Assembly: GCF_900178525.1 (NCBI RefSeq)
Contig: NZ_FXDJ01000006.1
Coordinates: 62,001-126,000, forward strand
Direction of reading: 5' to 3'
From: Massilibacteroides vaginae
Lineage (GTDB): Bacteria > Bacteroidota > Bacteroidia > Bacteroidales > Tannerellaceae
Length of the DNA stretch: 64,000 nucleotides
A program made the position numbers and the translations under genes. How positions within the stretch are numbered: position 1 is the first letter of the stretch; each line of letters begins with the position of its first letter. The notes under the pieces are model-generated. The model saw nothing but the letters and a program-made list of their open reading frames with translations. It made no database searches and had not been told where the DNA came from. This document shows, piece after piece, positions 18,487-26,093 of this stretch.

Positions 18487-19209
18487 ATGTTACTTACCTA
18501 TATATATCACAGTTGTTATTTGCTGGAAACAGAGAAATGCAATCTGATTTTCGACTACTTCAAAGATAGTGGCGACAAACCCGGCGTTGGAATTATTCAC
18601 ACGAGAATTCTGGCAGATAAAAAACCTTTATACGTTTTGTCATCGCATTTTCATCCGGATCATTTCAACCGGGATATTCTTCTATGGAGATCCCAGCAGA
18701 AAAACACAACCTATATTTTCTCAAAAGACATTCTTGAGAATCATAAAGCCGGAGCTAATGACGCCATTTATCTGGAAAAAGGAGAAATCTTTACGGACGA
18801 CTTACTTTCTGTAAAGGCGTTCGGGTCTACTGATGTGGGTGTTTCTTTCTTCGTAGAAATAGAAGGCAAGAAAATATTTCATGCCGGCGACCTGAATAAC
18901 TGGCATTGGAAAGATGAGTCTACAAAAGAGGAAGTAGACGAAGCCGAGGCCTTTTACGAACGCGAACTAACCGATGTTGCCAATGGCATAGACAATATTG
19001 ACTTCGCAATGTTTCCTATCGATCCGCGTTTAGGGACGGACTTTATGCGTGGAGCTATACAATTTGTCTCGCGCATTCCCGTAAAACAAATTGCCCCGAT
19101 GCATTTTGGAGAAGCTTACGACAAGATAGCACCGTTTAGCAACTATGCAAAAGCAGCAAACTGTGAATATATACAAATACGACAAAAAGGACAGAGTATA
19201 ACTATTTAA
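18487..19209 (+). CDS. MBL-fold metallo-hydrolase
   Basis: The ATG at 18487 gives 240 residues. The metallo-beta-lactamase signature HxHxDH appears as SHFHPDHFN, and later ligands are FHAGDLNNWHW (Asp) and APMHFGEAYD (His). This is the UlaG/UPF0173-like branch of small soluble hydrolases; the substrate cannot be predicted. An in-frame TTG at 18460 is rejected because it lies at the transcription start. The next gene (VOC) starts 10 bp downstream. Confidence 0.82.
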   Translation: MLLTYIYHSCYLLETEKCNLIFDYFKDSGDKPGVGIIHTRILADKKPLYVLSSHFHPDHFNRDILLWRSQQKNTTYIFSKDILENHKAGANDAIYLEKGEIFTDDLLSVKAFGSTDVGVSFFVEIEGKKIFHAGDLNNWHWKDESTKEEVDEAEAFYERELTDVANGIDNIDFAMFPIDPRLGTDFMRGAIQFVSRIPVKQIAPMHFGEAYDKIAPFSNYAKAANCEYIQIRQKGQSITI

Positions 19210-19219
19210 ACATATAACA

Positions 19220-19600
19220 ATGAAAATAAAAGGACATTTCGATCATTTTAACATAAACGTTACAGATCTGGCAAAGAGTATCGAATTTTATGACAAAGCG
19301 CTCGGTCTGAAAGAGGCACGTAGAAAAGAAGCCAAAGACGGATCATTCACCTTAGTTTACCTCACCGATGAAACAACAGGTTTCCTGCTGGAGCTAACTT
19401 GGCTAAGAGACCACAAAGAAGCATACGAACTGGGAGAGAACGAAAGTCACCTTTGTTACCGCGTTGAGGGTGATTACGATGAAATTCGCAAATATCATAA
19501 GGAAATGGGATGTGTTTGCTTTGAAAATGAGTCCATGGGGCTATATTTTATTAATGATCCGGACGACTATTGGATTGAGATTTTACCGGTAATAAGATAG
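19220..19600 (+). CDS. VOC family protein, glyoxalase I-like
   Basis: The 126-residue protein has the glyoxalase I arrangement: HFDHFNINVTDLAKSIEFYDKALGL (spans the first His/strand), FLLELTWL with the Glu ligand, ESHLCYRV with His, and GLYFINDPDDYWIEILPV with the final Glu. The pattern is close to lactoylglutathione lyase, which detoxifies methylglyoxal, but that activity is inferred. It is probably cotranscribed with the MBL-fold gene; together they would match the two glyoxalase steps. Confidence 0.8.
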   Translation: MKIKGHFDHFNINVTDLAKSIEFYDKALGLKEARRKEAKDGSFTLVYLTDETTGFLLELTWLRDHKEAYELGENESHLCYRVEGDYDEIRKYHKEMGCVCFENESMGLYFINDPDDYWIEILPVIR

Positions 19601-19639
19601 CTGAAAGTATTCTTTTCTACTTTTTTATCATTCTACATA

Positions 19640-19669
19640 TTGTCACTTATACATAAACGCTTATATTTG
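19640..19669 (+). promoter_or_regulatory. Promoter of the ROK glucokinase gene
   Basis: TTG (19640-19642), 19 bp, TATATTTG (19662-19669). This is an exact match to the Bacteroidetes consensus, 43 bp upstream of the ATG at 19713. Confidence 0.75.
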
Positions 19670-19712
19670 TTGGTCTGAAAAAAATCTCATTATTAATCTA
19701 AAATATAAAATC

Positions 19713-20675
19713 ATGGATAAACCTTATGTAGTTGGTATTGATATAGGTGGTACCAATTCGGTGTATGGTGTTGTTGACGCAAGAGGAACTATTATTTACA
19801 GTGGTTCAATTAAAACCGGCAGTCATGCGGATGTAAACGACTATGTAGCAGAATTAGCGAAAGGTCTTAAGCTCGTAATTGATCAAGCCGGAGGTAATGA
19901 CAAAATCAAAGGAATTGGCGTTGGTGCCCCTAACGGGAACTACTTTAACGGTTGTATCGAATTTGCTCCGAACCTTCCTTGGAAGGGGAAAATCCCATTG
20001 GCACAGCTAATCAGTGAAGCAACAGGCGGAATTCCTGTTTCATTAACAAACGATGCTAACGCAGCGGCTATCGGCGAAATGACTTACGGCGTTGCGCGCG
20101 GCATGAAAGACTTTATCGTGATCACACTTGGTACAGGAGTTGGCAGCGGAATTGTTATCGGTGGCAACTTAGTATACGGACACGATGGCTTTGCCGGCGA
20201 ATTAGGTCACGTAATCATGCGTCGTCACAATGGTCGTCTTTGCGGTTGTGGTCGTCACGGATGTTTGGAAGCCTATGCTTCAGCAACCGGTGTGGCACGT
20301 ACAGCTCGCGAATATCTTGAAATTCGCAAAGAAGACAGTTTGTTACGCGAACTGAATTCTGAAGAAATTACATCGAAAGACGTATTTGACGCAGCCATCA
20401 AAGGAGACAAGATCGCTCTTGAAATATTCGAAGCCACCGGTACAATCCTTGGTGAAGCTATCGCAGATTTCGTAGCCTTCTCAAGCCCGGAAGCAATCAT
20501 CCTGTTCGGCGGACTTACCAAAGCAGGAGACCTGATCATGAACCCGATCAAGGCAGCAATGGACAAAAATATGCTGAAAGTATTCGAAGGAAAAACAAAA
20601 TTATTATTCTCACAACTAAAAGAAAGCGACGCGGCAGTATTAGGCGCAAGCGCATTAGGTTGGGAAGCAAAATAA
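19713..20675 (+). CDS. glk: ROK family glucokinase
   Basis: This enzyme phosphorylates glucose (or a related hexose) with ATP to feed glycolysis. The 320-residue protein has the phosphate-binding motif GIDIGGTNSVYGVVD at residues 9-23. It also has the sugar-site block LTNDANAAAIGE, the second ATP motif ITLGTGVGSGIV, and the ROK zinc motif CGCGRHGCLE. Length fits. Sugar specificity could be broader (mannose or N-acetylglucosamine). It has its own promoter and terminator, so it is monocistronic. Confidence 0.9.
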   Translation: MDKPYVVGIDIGGTNSVYGVVDARGTIIYSGSIKTGSHADVNDYVAELAKGLKLVIDQAGGNDKIKGIGVGAPNGNYFNGCIEFAPNLPWKGKIPLAQLISEATGGIPVSLTNDANAAAIGEMTYGVARGMKDFIVITLGTGVGSGIVIGGNLVYGHDGFAGELGHVIMRRHNGRLCGCGRHGCLEAYASATGVARTAREYLEIRKEDSLLRELNSEEITSKDVFDAAIKGDKIALEIFEATGTILGEAIADFVAFSSPEAIILFGGLTKAGDLIMNPIKAAMDKNMLKVFEGKTKLLFSQLKESDAAVLGASALGWEAK

Positions 20676-20699
20676 AAACCCCTCGAATCTAAAAAACAA

Positions 20700-20748
20700 A
20701 TCACCCCGCTCTTAAGGTTTTCCTTAAAAACGGGGTGATCTTTTTTTC
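20700..20748. terminator. Bidirectional terminator between glk and the response regulator
   Basis: ATCACCCCG (20700-20708) pairs with CGGGGTGAT (20731-20739), with an inner TTAAGG/CCTTAA stem. There is a T-run on the right (20741-20747) and an A-rich run on the left. It therefore serves both convergent genes. Confidence 0.85.
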
Positions 20749-20778
20749 AGAAAAGGAGGAGGTTGCTCTCTCTCACTT

Positions 20779-21384
20779 TTACTTAATATCGCTCAGTTCC
20801 ACTAATTTATTTACAATAGCGTAAATTGTCAGACCGCTGGCACTATGGATCTGGAGTTTACGGGCAATGTTTCGCCGATGTGTAATAACTGTATGTGTAG
20901 ACAGAAAAAGACTTGTAGCAATCTCCCGGTTTGTCATACCTTTTACTACACAAACAACAATTTCTTTTTCTCTGGCACTCAGCATTTGCTGCTCATCAGA
21001 CTCTTCCATTGAAACAACCTCTTCCGCATTCAATCGCTCCAATTTGTGCCTGATCTCATCTGCACTATCAAAGATTTTGATCTGCTCGTCAAACATGCGT
21101 AAACAGGTATGTTCAAATACGGAATAAACAAGTGCTATGCATTTCACTGAAAGGCAGCTACATTCTTCCTTAAAATTCGAGAGATTAACTCCTCCGATCA
21201 TTGCCGGGTTTATAATAAGCACATCCGGCTTATTCGTCCGCATGGCGTCGGGCAGAGATTCAACTCCACTAACTTCTACTATTTGAATTCGGAATCCCGC
21301 TATCCGCTTTAAAAGAAGTTCTAAACCGCTTCGTATAATTACGGAGGGCTCTGCAATGATTATTTTAAGGTTTATGTTTGCCAT
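20779..21384 (-). CDS. LuxR-type regulator with degenerate receiver domain
   Basis: The 201-residue protein has an N-terminal receiver fold and a C-terminal LuxR/NarL helix-turn-helix (LSAREKEIVVCVVKGMTNREIATSLFLS spans its start, about 134-195). The normal phosphoacceptor Asp is Asn59 (PDVLIINPAMIGG). The acidic pocket is reduced to Glu12 (IIIAEPS), and the conserved Lys position reads IKIFDSAD. It should not be phosphorylated in the usual way. Its start overlaps the end of the hemerythrin gene by 20 bp, so the two are coupled; the hemerythrin is the likely signal partner. Confidence 0.85.
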   Translation of the reverse strand: MANINLKIIIAEPSVIIRSGLELLLKRIAGFRIQIVEVSGVESLPDAMRTNKPDVLIINPAMIGGVNLSNFKEECSCLSVKCIALVYSVFEHTCLRMFDEQIKIFDSADEIRHKLERLNAEEVVSMEESDEQQMLSAREKEIVVCVVKGMTNREIATSLFLSTHTVITHRRNIARKLQIHSASGLTIYAIVNKLVELSDIK

Positions 21385-22081
21385 TGTTATTTAAAACTTT
21401 TTTTTCAAGCTCCAAGATCGCCGGGATAAAAAGTGAATCCTCAATCTGATTATGAGACGCCAGGTCTTCTTCTGTTGAGAAGATATCAAACAATACACTA
21501 TTCAGCATATTATTAGAGGCTCCGGGGTAATATTTTATTAATATATTTTTCAATTCAGCAATCTTCAGTTCTATCTGATCATGCCTTTTCATAAAAATAG
21601 AAATATTGTATTTCTGATTTGTCTCTCCGTTCAGTATTGCCCTTACATACGGAAATACGGTTTTTTCTTCATACAGCATGTGTTTATTTACTTCTTCGGC
21701 ATATTCATCAAAGAAACGCCGTATTACAAAGGTCACATCATCTGTAGAATTACTTATCGCTTCGAGCAGTTTCGCACGTATCTGGGGCAGTCTGAATTTT
21801 AAAAAATAATCATGGGAATTATGCAAATAGGTCATAAATGATTCAAGTGAAAGACATTCGCTGACTGTTGGCACAGAACCTAAAGCGGTATCAGACAAAA
21901 AGTTGACAACAGTAAGAAATGTACATGTATCTACATTATTCATTCTGCACACCTCTCCTATATTCTTTTCACCAAAGCCAAGCGCTATTCCAAAACGACT
22001 CATAACAAGCAACATCGGATAGTTGTCACATATCAAATCGCTCATTTTATCGGTTTCCCGGTAATTACCTTTCTTATACAT
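21365..22081 (-). CDS. Hemerythrin-domain protein (RIC/YtfE-like)
   Basis: The 238-residue protein has an N-terminal ScdA_N-like segment (about 15-65, lacking the usual Cys pair) and a hemerythrin four-helix bundle. Candidate di-iron ligands are His87/His90, His134, Glu138, His167, His210 and Glu214. The family binds O2 or NO or repairs Fe-S centres. It overlaps the gene for a phosphorylation-deficient LuxR regulator, so a redox or NO sensing pair is plausible. The start at 22081 is used; an internal ATG at 22045 (MSDLICDNYP) is an alternative. Confidence 0.8.
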   Translation of the reverse strand: MYKKGNYRETDKMSDLICDNYPMLLVMSRFGIALGFGEKNIGEVCRMNNVDTCTFLTVVNFLSDTALGSVPTVSECLSLESFMTYLHNSHDYFLKFRLPQIRAKLLEAISNSTDDVTFVIRRFFDEYAEEVNKHMLYEEKTVFPYVRAILNGETNQKYNISIFMKRHDQIELKIAELKNILIKYYPGASNNMLNSVLFDIFSTEEDLASHNQIEDSLFIPAILELEKKVLNNNGKHKP

Positions 22082-22428
22082 AATATATCTTACTCCTTTT
22101 ACGCTTACAGATCAAAGATACTTTATTTCCGTAAACGTACTTCTCTTTTATTATTACTTAATTATTTTATTTCTGTAAAGGATTCTCCGTACAAAGAACC
22201 ATATACATAGCATGATTGTTGAATCGTTTAATATTTCTTATTGAACGGGCTTCCACAAATGTAGCAGACAAAATCCCGTTATTCAATAGCAAGGAATAGG
22301 TATTTTAACCCGGACAGACCCTATATATAAGTAGCATTTATTCAAAAAACCGTTTTTTTGATCATCGTTTGTCTTAAATAATTATTTTTACACAGGTTTT
22401 TCAAGACTATTCATTCATTTTTTTATCT
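22082..22428. other. Intergenic region, no gene seen
   Basis: This is an A/T-rich divergent promoter region between the hemerythrin gene and the AI-2E-family permease. I saw no open frame with coding character, no strong hairpin and no clear TTTG/TAnnTTTG pair. Confidence 0.5.
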
Positions 22429-23457
22429 ATGGCAACATCTAAAGAAAATTATTGGAAGTATTCGTTAATGATCTTAATCGTTTTTATCGGGATTATTGTC
22501 TTCAACGAGTTTCGTCCGTTTCTAACCGGTTTGCTCGGAGCATTCACGATGTATGTAGTACTGAGGAGACAGATGTTTTACCTTGTTGAAAAGAAAAATG
22601 TCAACAGTACGGTATCAGCTCTTATTCTCATTTCGGAGGTGATACTCTGCATTCTTGTTCCCATGTTTCTGATTGTTTGGATGCTTTTAGGAAAAGCTAA
22701 ACACGTAGATCTGGACATTGCTCCGCTAATTTCTTTTGTACAACAGTTCATAAATCTTGTACAGGAAAAAACCGGCTATAACCTGTTAAGCACCGACAAT
22801 CTGGGCACCGTTACAACCTATGCTACCAAACTGGTGCAATTGCTGATTGGCCAGGTCAGCCATATTATTGTAAATTCGGTAGTGCTTATTTTCATTCTCT
22901 ATTTTATGTTAATCAACGGACGAAAATTAGAGGCTTATATATATGGAATTCTACCGTTCAATGATGCGAACAAGGCTAACGTTATGGTTGAAATCAAGAG
23001 GATGGTACTTTCTAACGCGATAGGAATCCCACTGCTTGCCGTAATTCAGGGAATAATCGCATTTATCGGGTATCTGATTTTCGGTGTACCGAGCGCGCTT
23101 ATTTTCGGGATTATTACCAGTTTTGCCACACTGATACCACTACTTGGTACAGGCTTGGTTTGGTTTCCTTTGTGTATCTATTTCGCGCTGACCGGCAATT
23201 GGTTCGGTGCTATCGGGTTATTAATTTACTCATTAATTATCCTGACCAATATAGATAATGTAATTCGCTTCTTACTTCAGAAAAAATTAGCAGATACGCA
23301 TCCGCTTATTACGGTATTCGGGGTAATTATGGGGTTATCATTATTCGGATTTTGGGGTGTCATATTCGGACCACTGCTTTTATCGATGTTCTTTTTGCTT
23401 ATCAATATATTTAAAACAGAATATATTGATAAGGATTTCAAAAAAACAAAAGTCTAA
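22429..23457 (+). CDS. AI-2E family transporter (PerM/UPF0118)
   Basis: The 342-residue integral membrane protein has about eight helices. Pairs of hydrophobic segments lie at the N terminus (15-30, 33-50, 65-90) and in the C-terminal half. The family hallmarks are FGVPSALIFGIITSFATLIPLLGTG (in pieces) and the final block PLLLSMFFLLINIF. Members export small molecules, Na+/H+ or AI-2; the substrate here is unknown. It is monocistronic. Confidence 0.85.
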   Translation: MATSKENYWKYSLMILIVFIGIIVFNEFRPFLTGLLGAFTMYVVLRRQMFYLVEKKNVNSTVSALILISEVILCILVPMFLIVWMLLGKAKHVDLDIAPLISFVQQFINLVQEKTGYNLLSTDNLGTVTTYATKLVQLLIGQVSHIIVNSVVLIFILYFMLINGRKLEAYIYGILPFNDANKANVMVEIKRMVLSNAIGIPLLAVIQGIIAFIGYLIFGVPSALIFGIITSFATLIPLLGTGLVWFPLCIYFALTGNWFGAIGLLIYSLIILTNIDNVIRFLLQKKLADTHPLITVFGVIMGLSLFGFWGVIFGPLLLSMFFLLINIFKTEYIDKDFKKTKV

Positions 23458-23536
23458 AAACTTCAATATTTCAGCAGGAAAATATACTTTTGGGAAGAAT
23501 ATTAAATCTAAAGTTTAACAAAAAAACAGTTTAAAA

Positions 23537-23953
23537 ATGAAACAAGCATTCCTCTCAACATTAATCTTCGCAGGCATAAGTCTGTTTTCTTCATGCAACC
23601 AACAGCCGGCACAAACACCGGATCCCACGCCACAGGTTATTGTAGAAAAAACAGTTGAGCTTCCCGGCGAAGCACTAAGAATCGTTGCAGTAGTAACACT
23701 AAAAAGCGAAGCCCATATTGCAGACTTTGAGAAAGCCGCTGCAGCAGTAGTAGCCGGTTCCCGCGCGGAAGAAGGATGTGTTTATTACGAATTAGGAAAA
23801 TCAAACACCCCGCTGACCTACGCATTTATCGAAGTATGGAAATCTCAAGACGCCATCAACACACACAACGAAACGGCCCACTTTAAAACATTCGTGGAAG
23901 CCATCAATGGAAAAGCAGACTTGAGCGTCTGTGTAACAAATAAATTACACTAA
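23537..23953 (+). CDS. ABM-domain lipoprotein (putative quinol monooxygenase)
   Basis: The 138-residue protein has a lipoprotein signal (ISLFSSC, Cys about 20) and a Pro/Thr-rich linker. A single antibiotic-biosynthesis-monooxygenase fold (about 45-137) contains GCVYYELGKS, FIEVWKSQDAINTHNET and HFKTFVEA. YgiN-type members act on quinols, but lipid-anchored versions are uncharacterised. The last 214 bp of the gene, its terminator and the end of the convergent sigma gene are repeated at 33552-33840. Confidence 0.82.
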   Translation: MKQAFLSTLIFAGISLFSSCNQQPAQTPDPTPQVIVEKTVELPGEALRIVAVVTLKSEAHIADFEKAAAAVVAGSRAEEGCVYYELGKSNTPLTYAFIEVWKSQDAINTHNETAHFKTFVEAINGKADLSVCVTNKLH

Positions 23954-24028
23954 AAAAACCTTCAGAAGGTGTACTCATCTACACCTTCTTTACATACCTT
24001 TATCTCTCATCCGTTTCATTGCTCTCCC
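23740..24028 (+). repeat. 289-bp direct repeat, copy A
   Basis: This segment covers the 3' part of the ABM gene, the bidirectional terminator and the last 39 bp of the sigma gene. It matches 33552-33840 in the same orientation with 6 mismatches by eye and no net indel (constant offset 9812). The two copies flank the polysaccharide utilisation locus. Confidence 0.93.
23964..23992. terminator. Bidirectional terminator between the ABM gene and the ECF sigma gene
   Basis: AGAAGGTGTA (23964-23973) pairs perfectly with TACACCTTCT (23980-23989), with a T-rich right side and an A-rich left side (TAAAAAAACC). A copy sits inside the 289-bp repeat near 33776-33801. Confidence 0.7.
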
Positions 24029-24568
24029 AACAAGTTTTCTCACAGCCGGAGCAGTCATTTCCATCAATTCCCCTATTTCCTCATATCCCATTTCCTGGAT
24101 AAAGCGCAAATAAACAGCCTCTCTTTGTCTATCTGTCAGAACTCCTAATAACGTTTCCATTTCCGATTCAAAAGCAAGTTTTTCTTCTATAGCTACTAAC
24201 TCATCCAAGATTGAAGGTTCGATTAAAAACGGCAGGTCTGTGATTTCTTCTTTCACCTCTCTTTTGATTGATCTATGAATATCAAATAAATGATTTTTCA
24301 ACATACGAAACAGGTAATATTTCAATTCTACAATATCTTTCAATTGTTTTTTCTTGATGTAAAATTTAACAAAAACATCTTGTATGGCGTCTTTAAGTGT
24401 TTCACGGTCAAATCCAAATCCCACACCGTAAGCAAAGAGCTCATCAATATATTTGTTATAAATAATTGAAAAAGCATCACTATCACCTTTTAGAAAAGAG
24501 GTCAATAGTACTTGATCTTCCTCAACTATTACGTTTCTTTTGTCAAAGTCTCTATTCACGGTGCTCAT
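23990..24568 (-). CDS. SusC/FecR-linked ECF sigma factor
   Basis: From the ATG at 24568 (an adjacent TTG at 24571 is rejected) the protein has 192 residues. Region 2 includes LKDAIQDVFVKFYIKKKQL and region 4 LTDRQREAVYLRFIQEMGYEEIGELM. This is the Bacteroidetes sigma-70 family found beside FecR anti-sigma factors and STN-containing SusC transporters. It likely switches on the locus at 24914-32336 when the SusC partner senses its glycan. It is divergent from fecR, a common layout. Confidence 0.92.
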   Translation of the reverse strand: MSTVNRDFDKRNVIVEEDQVLLTSFLKGDSDAFSIIYNKYIDELFAYGVGFGFDRETLKDAIQDVFVKFYIKKKQLKDIVELKYYLFRMLKNHLFDIHRSIKREVKEEITDLPFLIEPSILDELVAIEEKLAFESEMETLLGVLTDRQREAVYLRFIQEMGYEEIGELMEMTAPAVRKLVGRAMKRMRDKGM

Positions 24569-24913
24569 CAATATTTTTTCGTATCACATACAAAGATAAC
24601 ATCTATCAGAATAAAACAAACAACTACAAGAGACCCTCAAAACGGTTTAAACAACATATTTAGAAAAACTACGGCTCATTTTATACTTATTTTCTTGCCT
24701 ATATCTTTTATAAACATTCTTCATTATCATTTTTTCATATGCTTATTGATAAAAAATCACAGAATTGGAAAAGGTTTTTTATTAAGAATAAACTAACAAC
24801 AACCTGATTGGAATTTTAGCTCTTTAATAATTATCTGTAATAAATTATTTTTTCAAAATATGGGAACAAAAATAAATCTTAATCGTCTGTCTTATGAATA
24901 TTTATAGTGAAGT
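24569..24913. other. Divergent intergenic region between sigma and fecR
   Basis: This is an A/T-rich stretch with no coding frame. It should hold the sigma-dependent promoter of fecR-susCD and the promoter of the sigma gene, but I could not identify an ECF-type box by eye. Confidence 0.4.
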
Positions 24914-25942
24914 ATGCAAAATCATTGGTTATATAAAAAGAATATAGAGAAACTATCTACTGAAGAGAAACAGGAGATATTTATACAAGTACAAAAAAAG
25001 ATAGACAAGAAACAGAGGCAAAAACGTATCCGGATGTATCTATCTGCTTTTACTGCGGCTTGTGTCATCCTCACAGTTTTTTTACTGAACCCATTTACAA
25101 ATCGCACTATTCCTTCAGAGGAGGAAACGCTATCACATGTTATAAATCATGCAATCAACGAAAAAGACATCCAACTGATCTTAGCTGATAATAAAACAAT
25201 TACGTTTCAAAAGGATGCGGATATTAAATATAGCGAAAAAGGAGAAATAACGGTTAGTACCGAAGATGAACAAATAAAAACATCAGAAACAGCCACGAAA
25301 GATGCATCTTATAATACTCTGATTGTTCCTAAAGGGAAGCGTTCAAGCCTTACACTTGCCGATGGAACAAAAGTCTGGATCAATTCAGGAACTACGCTAC
25401 AGTTTCCGACACAGTTCAATTCAGAAAGAAGAGATATCCGGGTTGAAGGAGAAATTTTCATCGATGTAGTCAAGGATAAGACCCGCCCCTTCTATGTAAG
25501 CACGAGTAGGATGATTATAGATGTGGTAGGAACAAGATTTAATGTATCCGCCTATAATGAAGACGCTGAACATGCTGTGGTATTGGTGGAAGGATGTGTA
25601 AATATTAGTGTTGATTCTGAAAAAGCCAGTTTGCTGCCTAATCAGATACTCTCAGCATCAATGGGTGAAATCTCTGTCAAGGAGGTTGATGTGAACAATT
25701 ACGTCAGTTGGAAAGATGGCTATCTACAGTTCACCAGCGAACCACTAACCAATATTTTAAAACGTCTTTCGCGCTATTATGATATCCCTATACATTATGA
25801 AGAAAACAGCGCTATGCTAAAATGCAATGGCAAGTTATTTTTGTTCGACAATATAAAGGAGGTTTTAGAAACAATCAGTAATACAATCCCAATCAGTTAC
25901 AAAATTGAAGAAACAGGAATCTCAATACATAGAAACCCATAA
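24914..25942 (+). CDS. FecR-family anti-sigma factor
   Basis: The 342-residue protein has an N-terminal cytosolic sigma-binding part and one transmembrane helix (about 43-60, YLSAFTAACVILTVFLL). The FecR domain contains TLIVPKGKRSSLTLADGTKV and VEGEIFIDVVKDKTRPFYV. The C-terminal DUF4974/STN-like domain contains YDIPIHYE and ISNTIPISYKIEE. It relays the signal from the outer-membrane SusC to the ECF sigma. Position between the divergent sigma gene and susC fits this. Confidence 0.92.
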   Translation: MQNHWLYKKNIEKLSTEEKQEIFIQVQKKIDKKQRQKRIRMYLSAFTAACVILTVFLLNPFTNRTIPSEEETLSHVINHAINEKDIQLILADNKTITFQKDADIKYSEKGEITVSTEDEQIKTSETATKDASYNTLIVPKGKRSSLTLADGTKVWINSGTTLQFPTQFNSERRDIRVEGEIFIDVVKDKTRPFYVSTSRMIIDVVGTRFNVSAYNEDAEHAVVLVEGCVNISVDSEKASLLPNQILSASMGEISVKEVDVNNYVSWKDGYLQFTSEPLTNILKRLSRYYDIPIHYEENSAMLKCNGKLFLFDNIKEVLETISNTIPISYKIEETGISIHRNP

Positions 25943-26009
25943 TAAATAATATACTGTTAACATCTTAAATCGAAAAAGCCTATGAAACACGGACCCTAAA
26001 AAAACAAAT

Positions 26010-26041
26010 ATGCCGGATAATATTGGACTATTATCCGGCAT
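26010..26041. other. Perfect 13-bp hairpin between fecR and susC
   Basis: ATGCCGGATAATA (26010-26022) pairs with TATTATCCGGCAT (26029-26041) around a 6-nt loop TTGGAC. No T-run follows, so it is not a standard terminator. It may set mRNA stability or differential expression between the regulatory and transporter genes. Confidence 0.7.
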
Positions 26042-26093
26042 GAGATTTCAAAGTAAATATTGCACTTTTAACTTATAAAATCAATACAAATAT

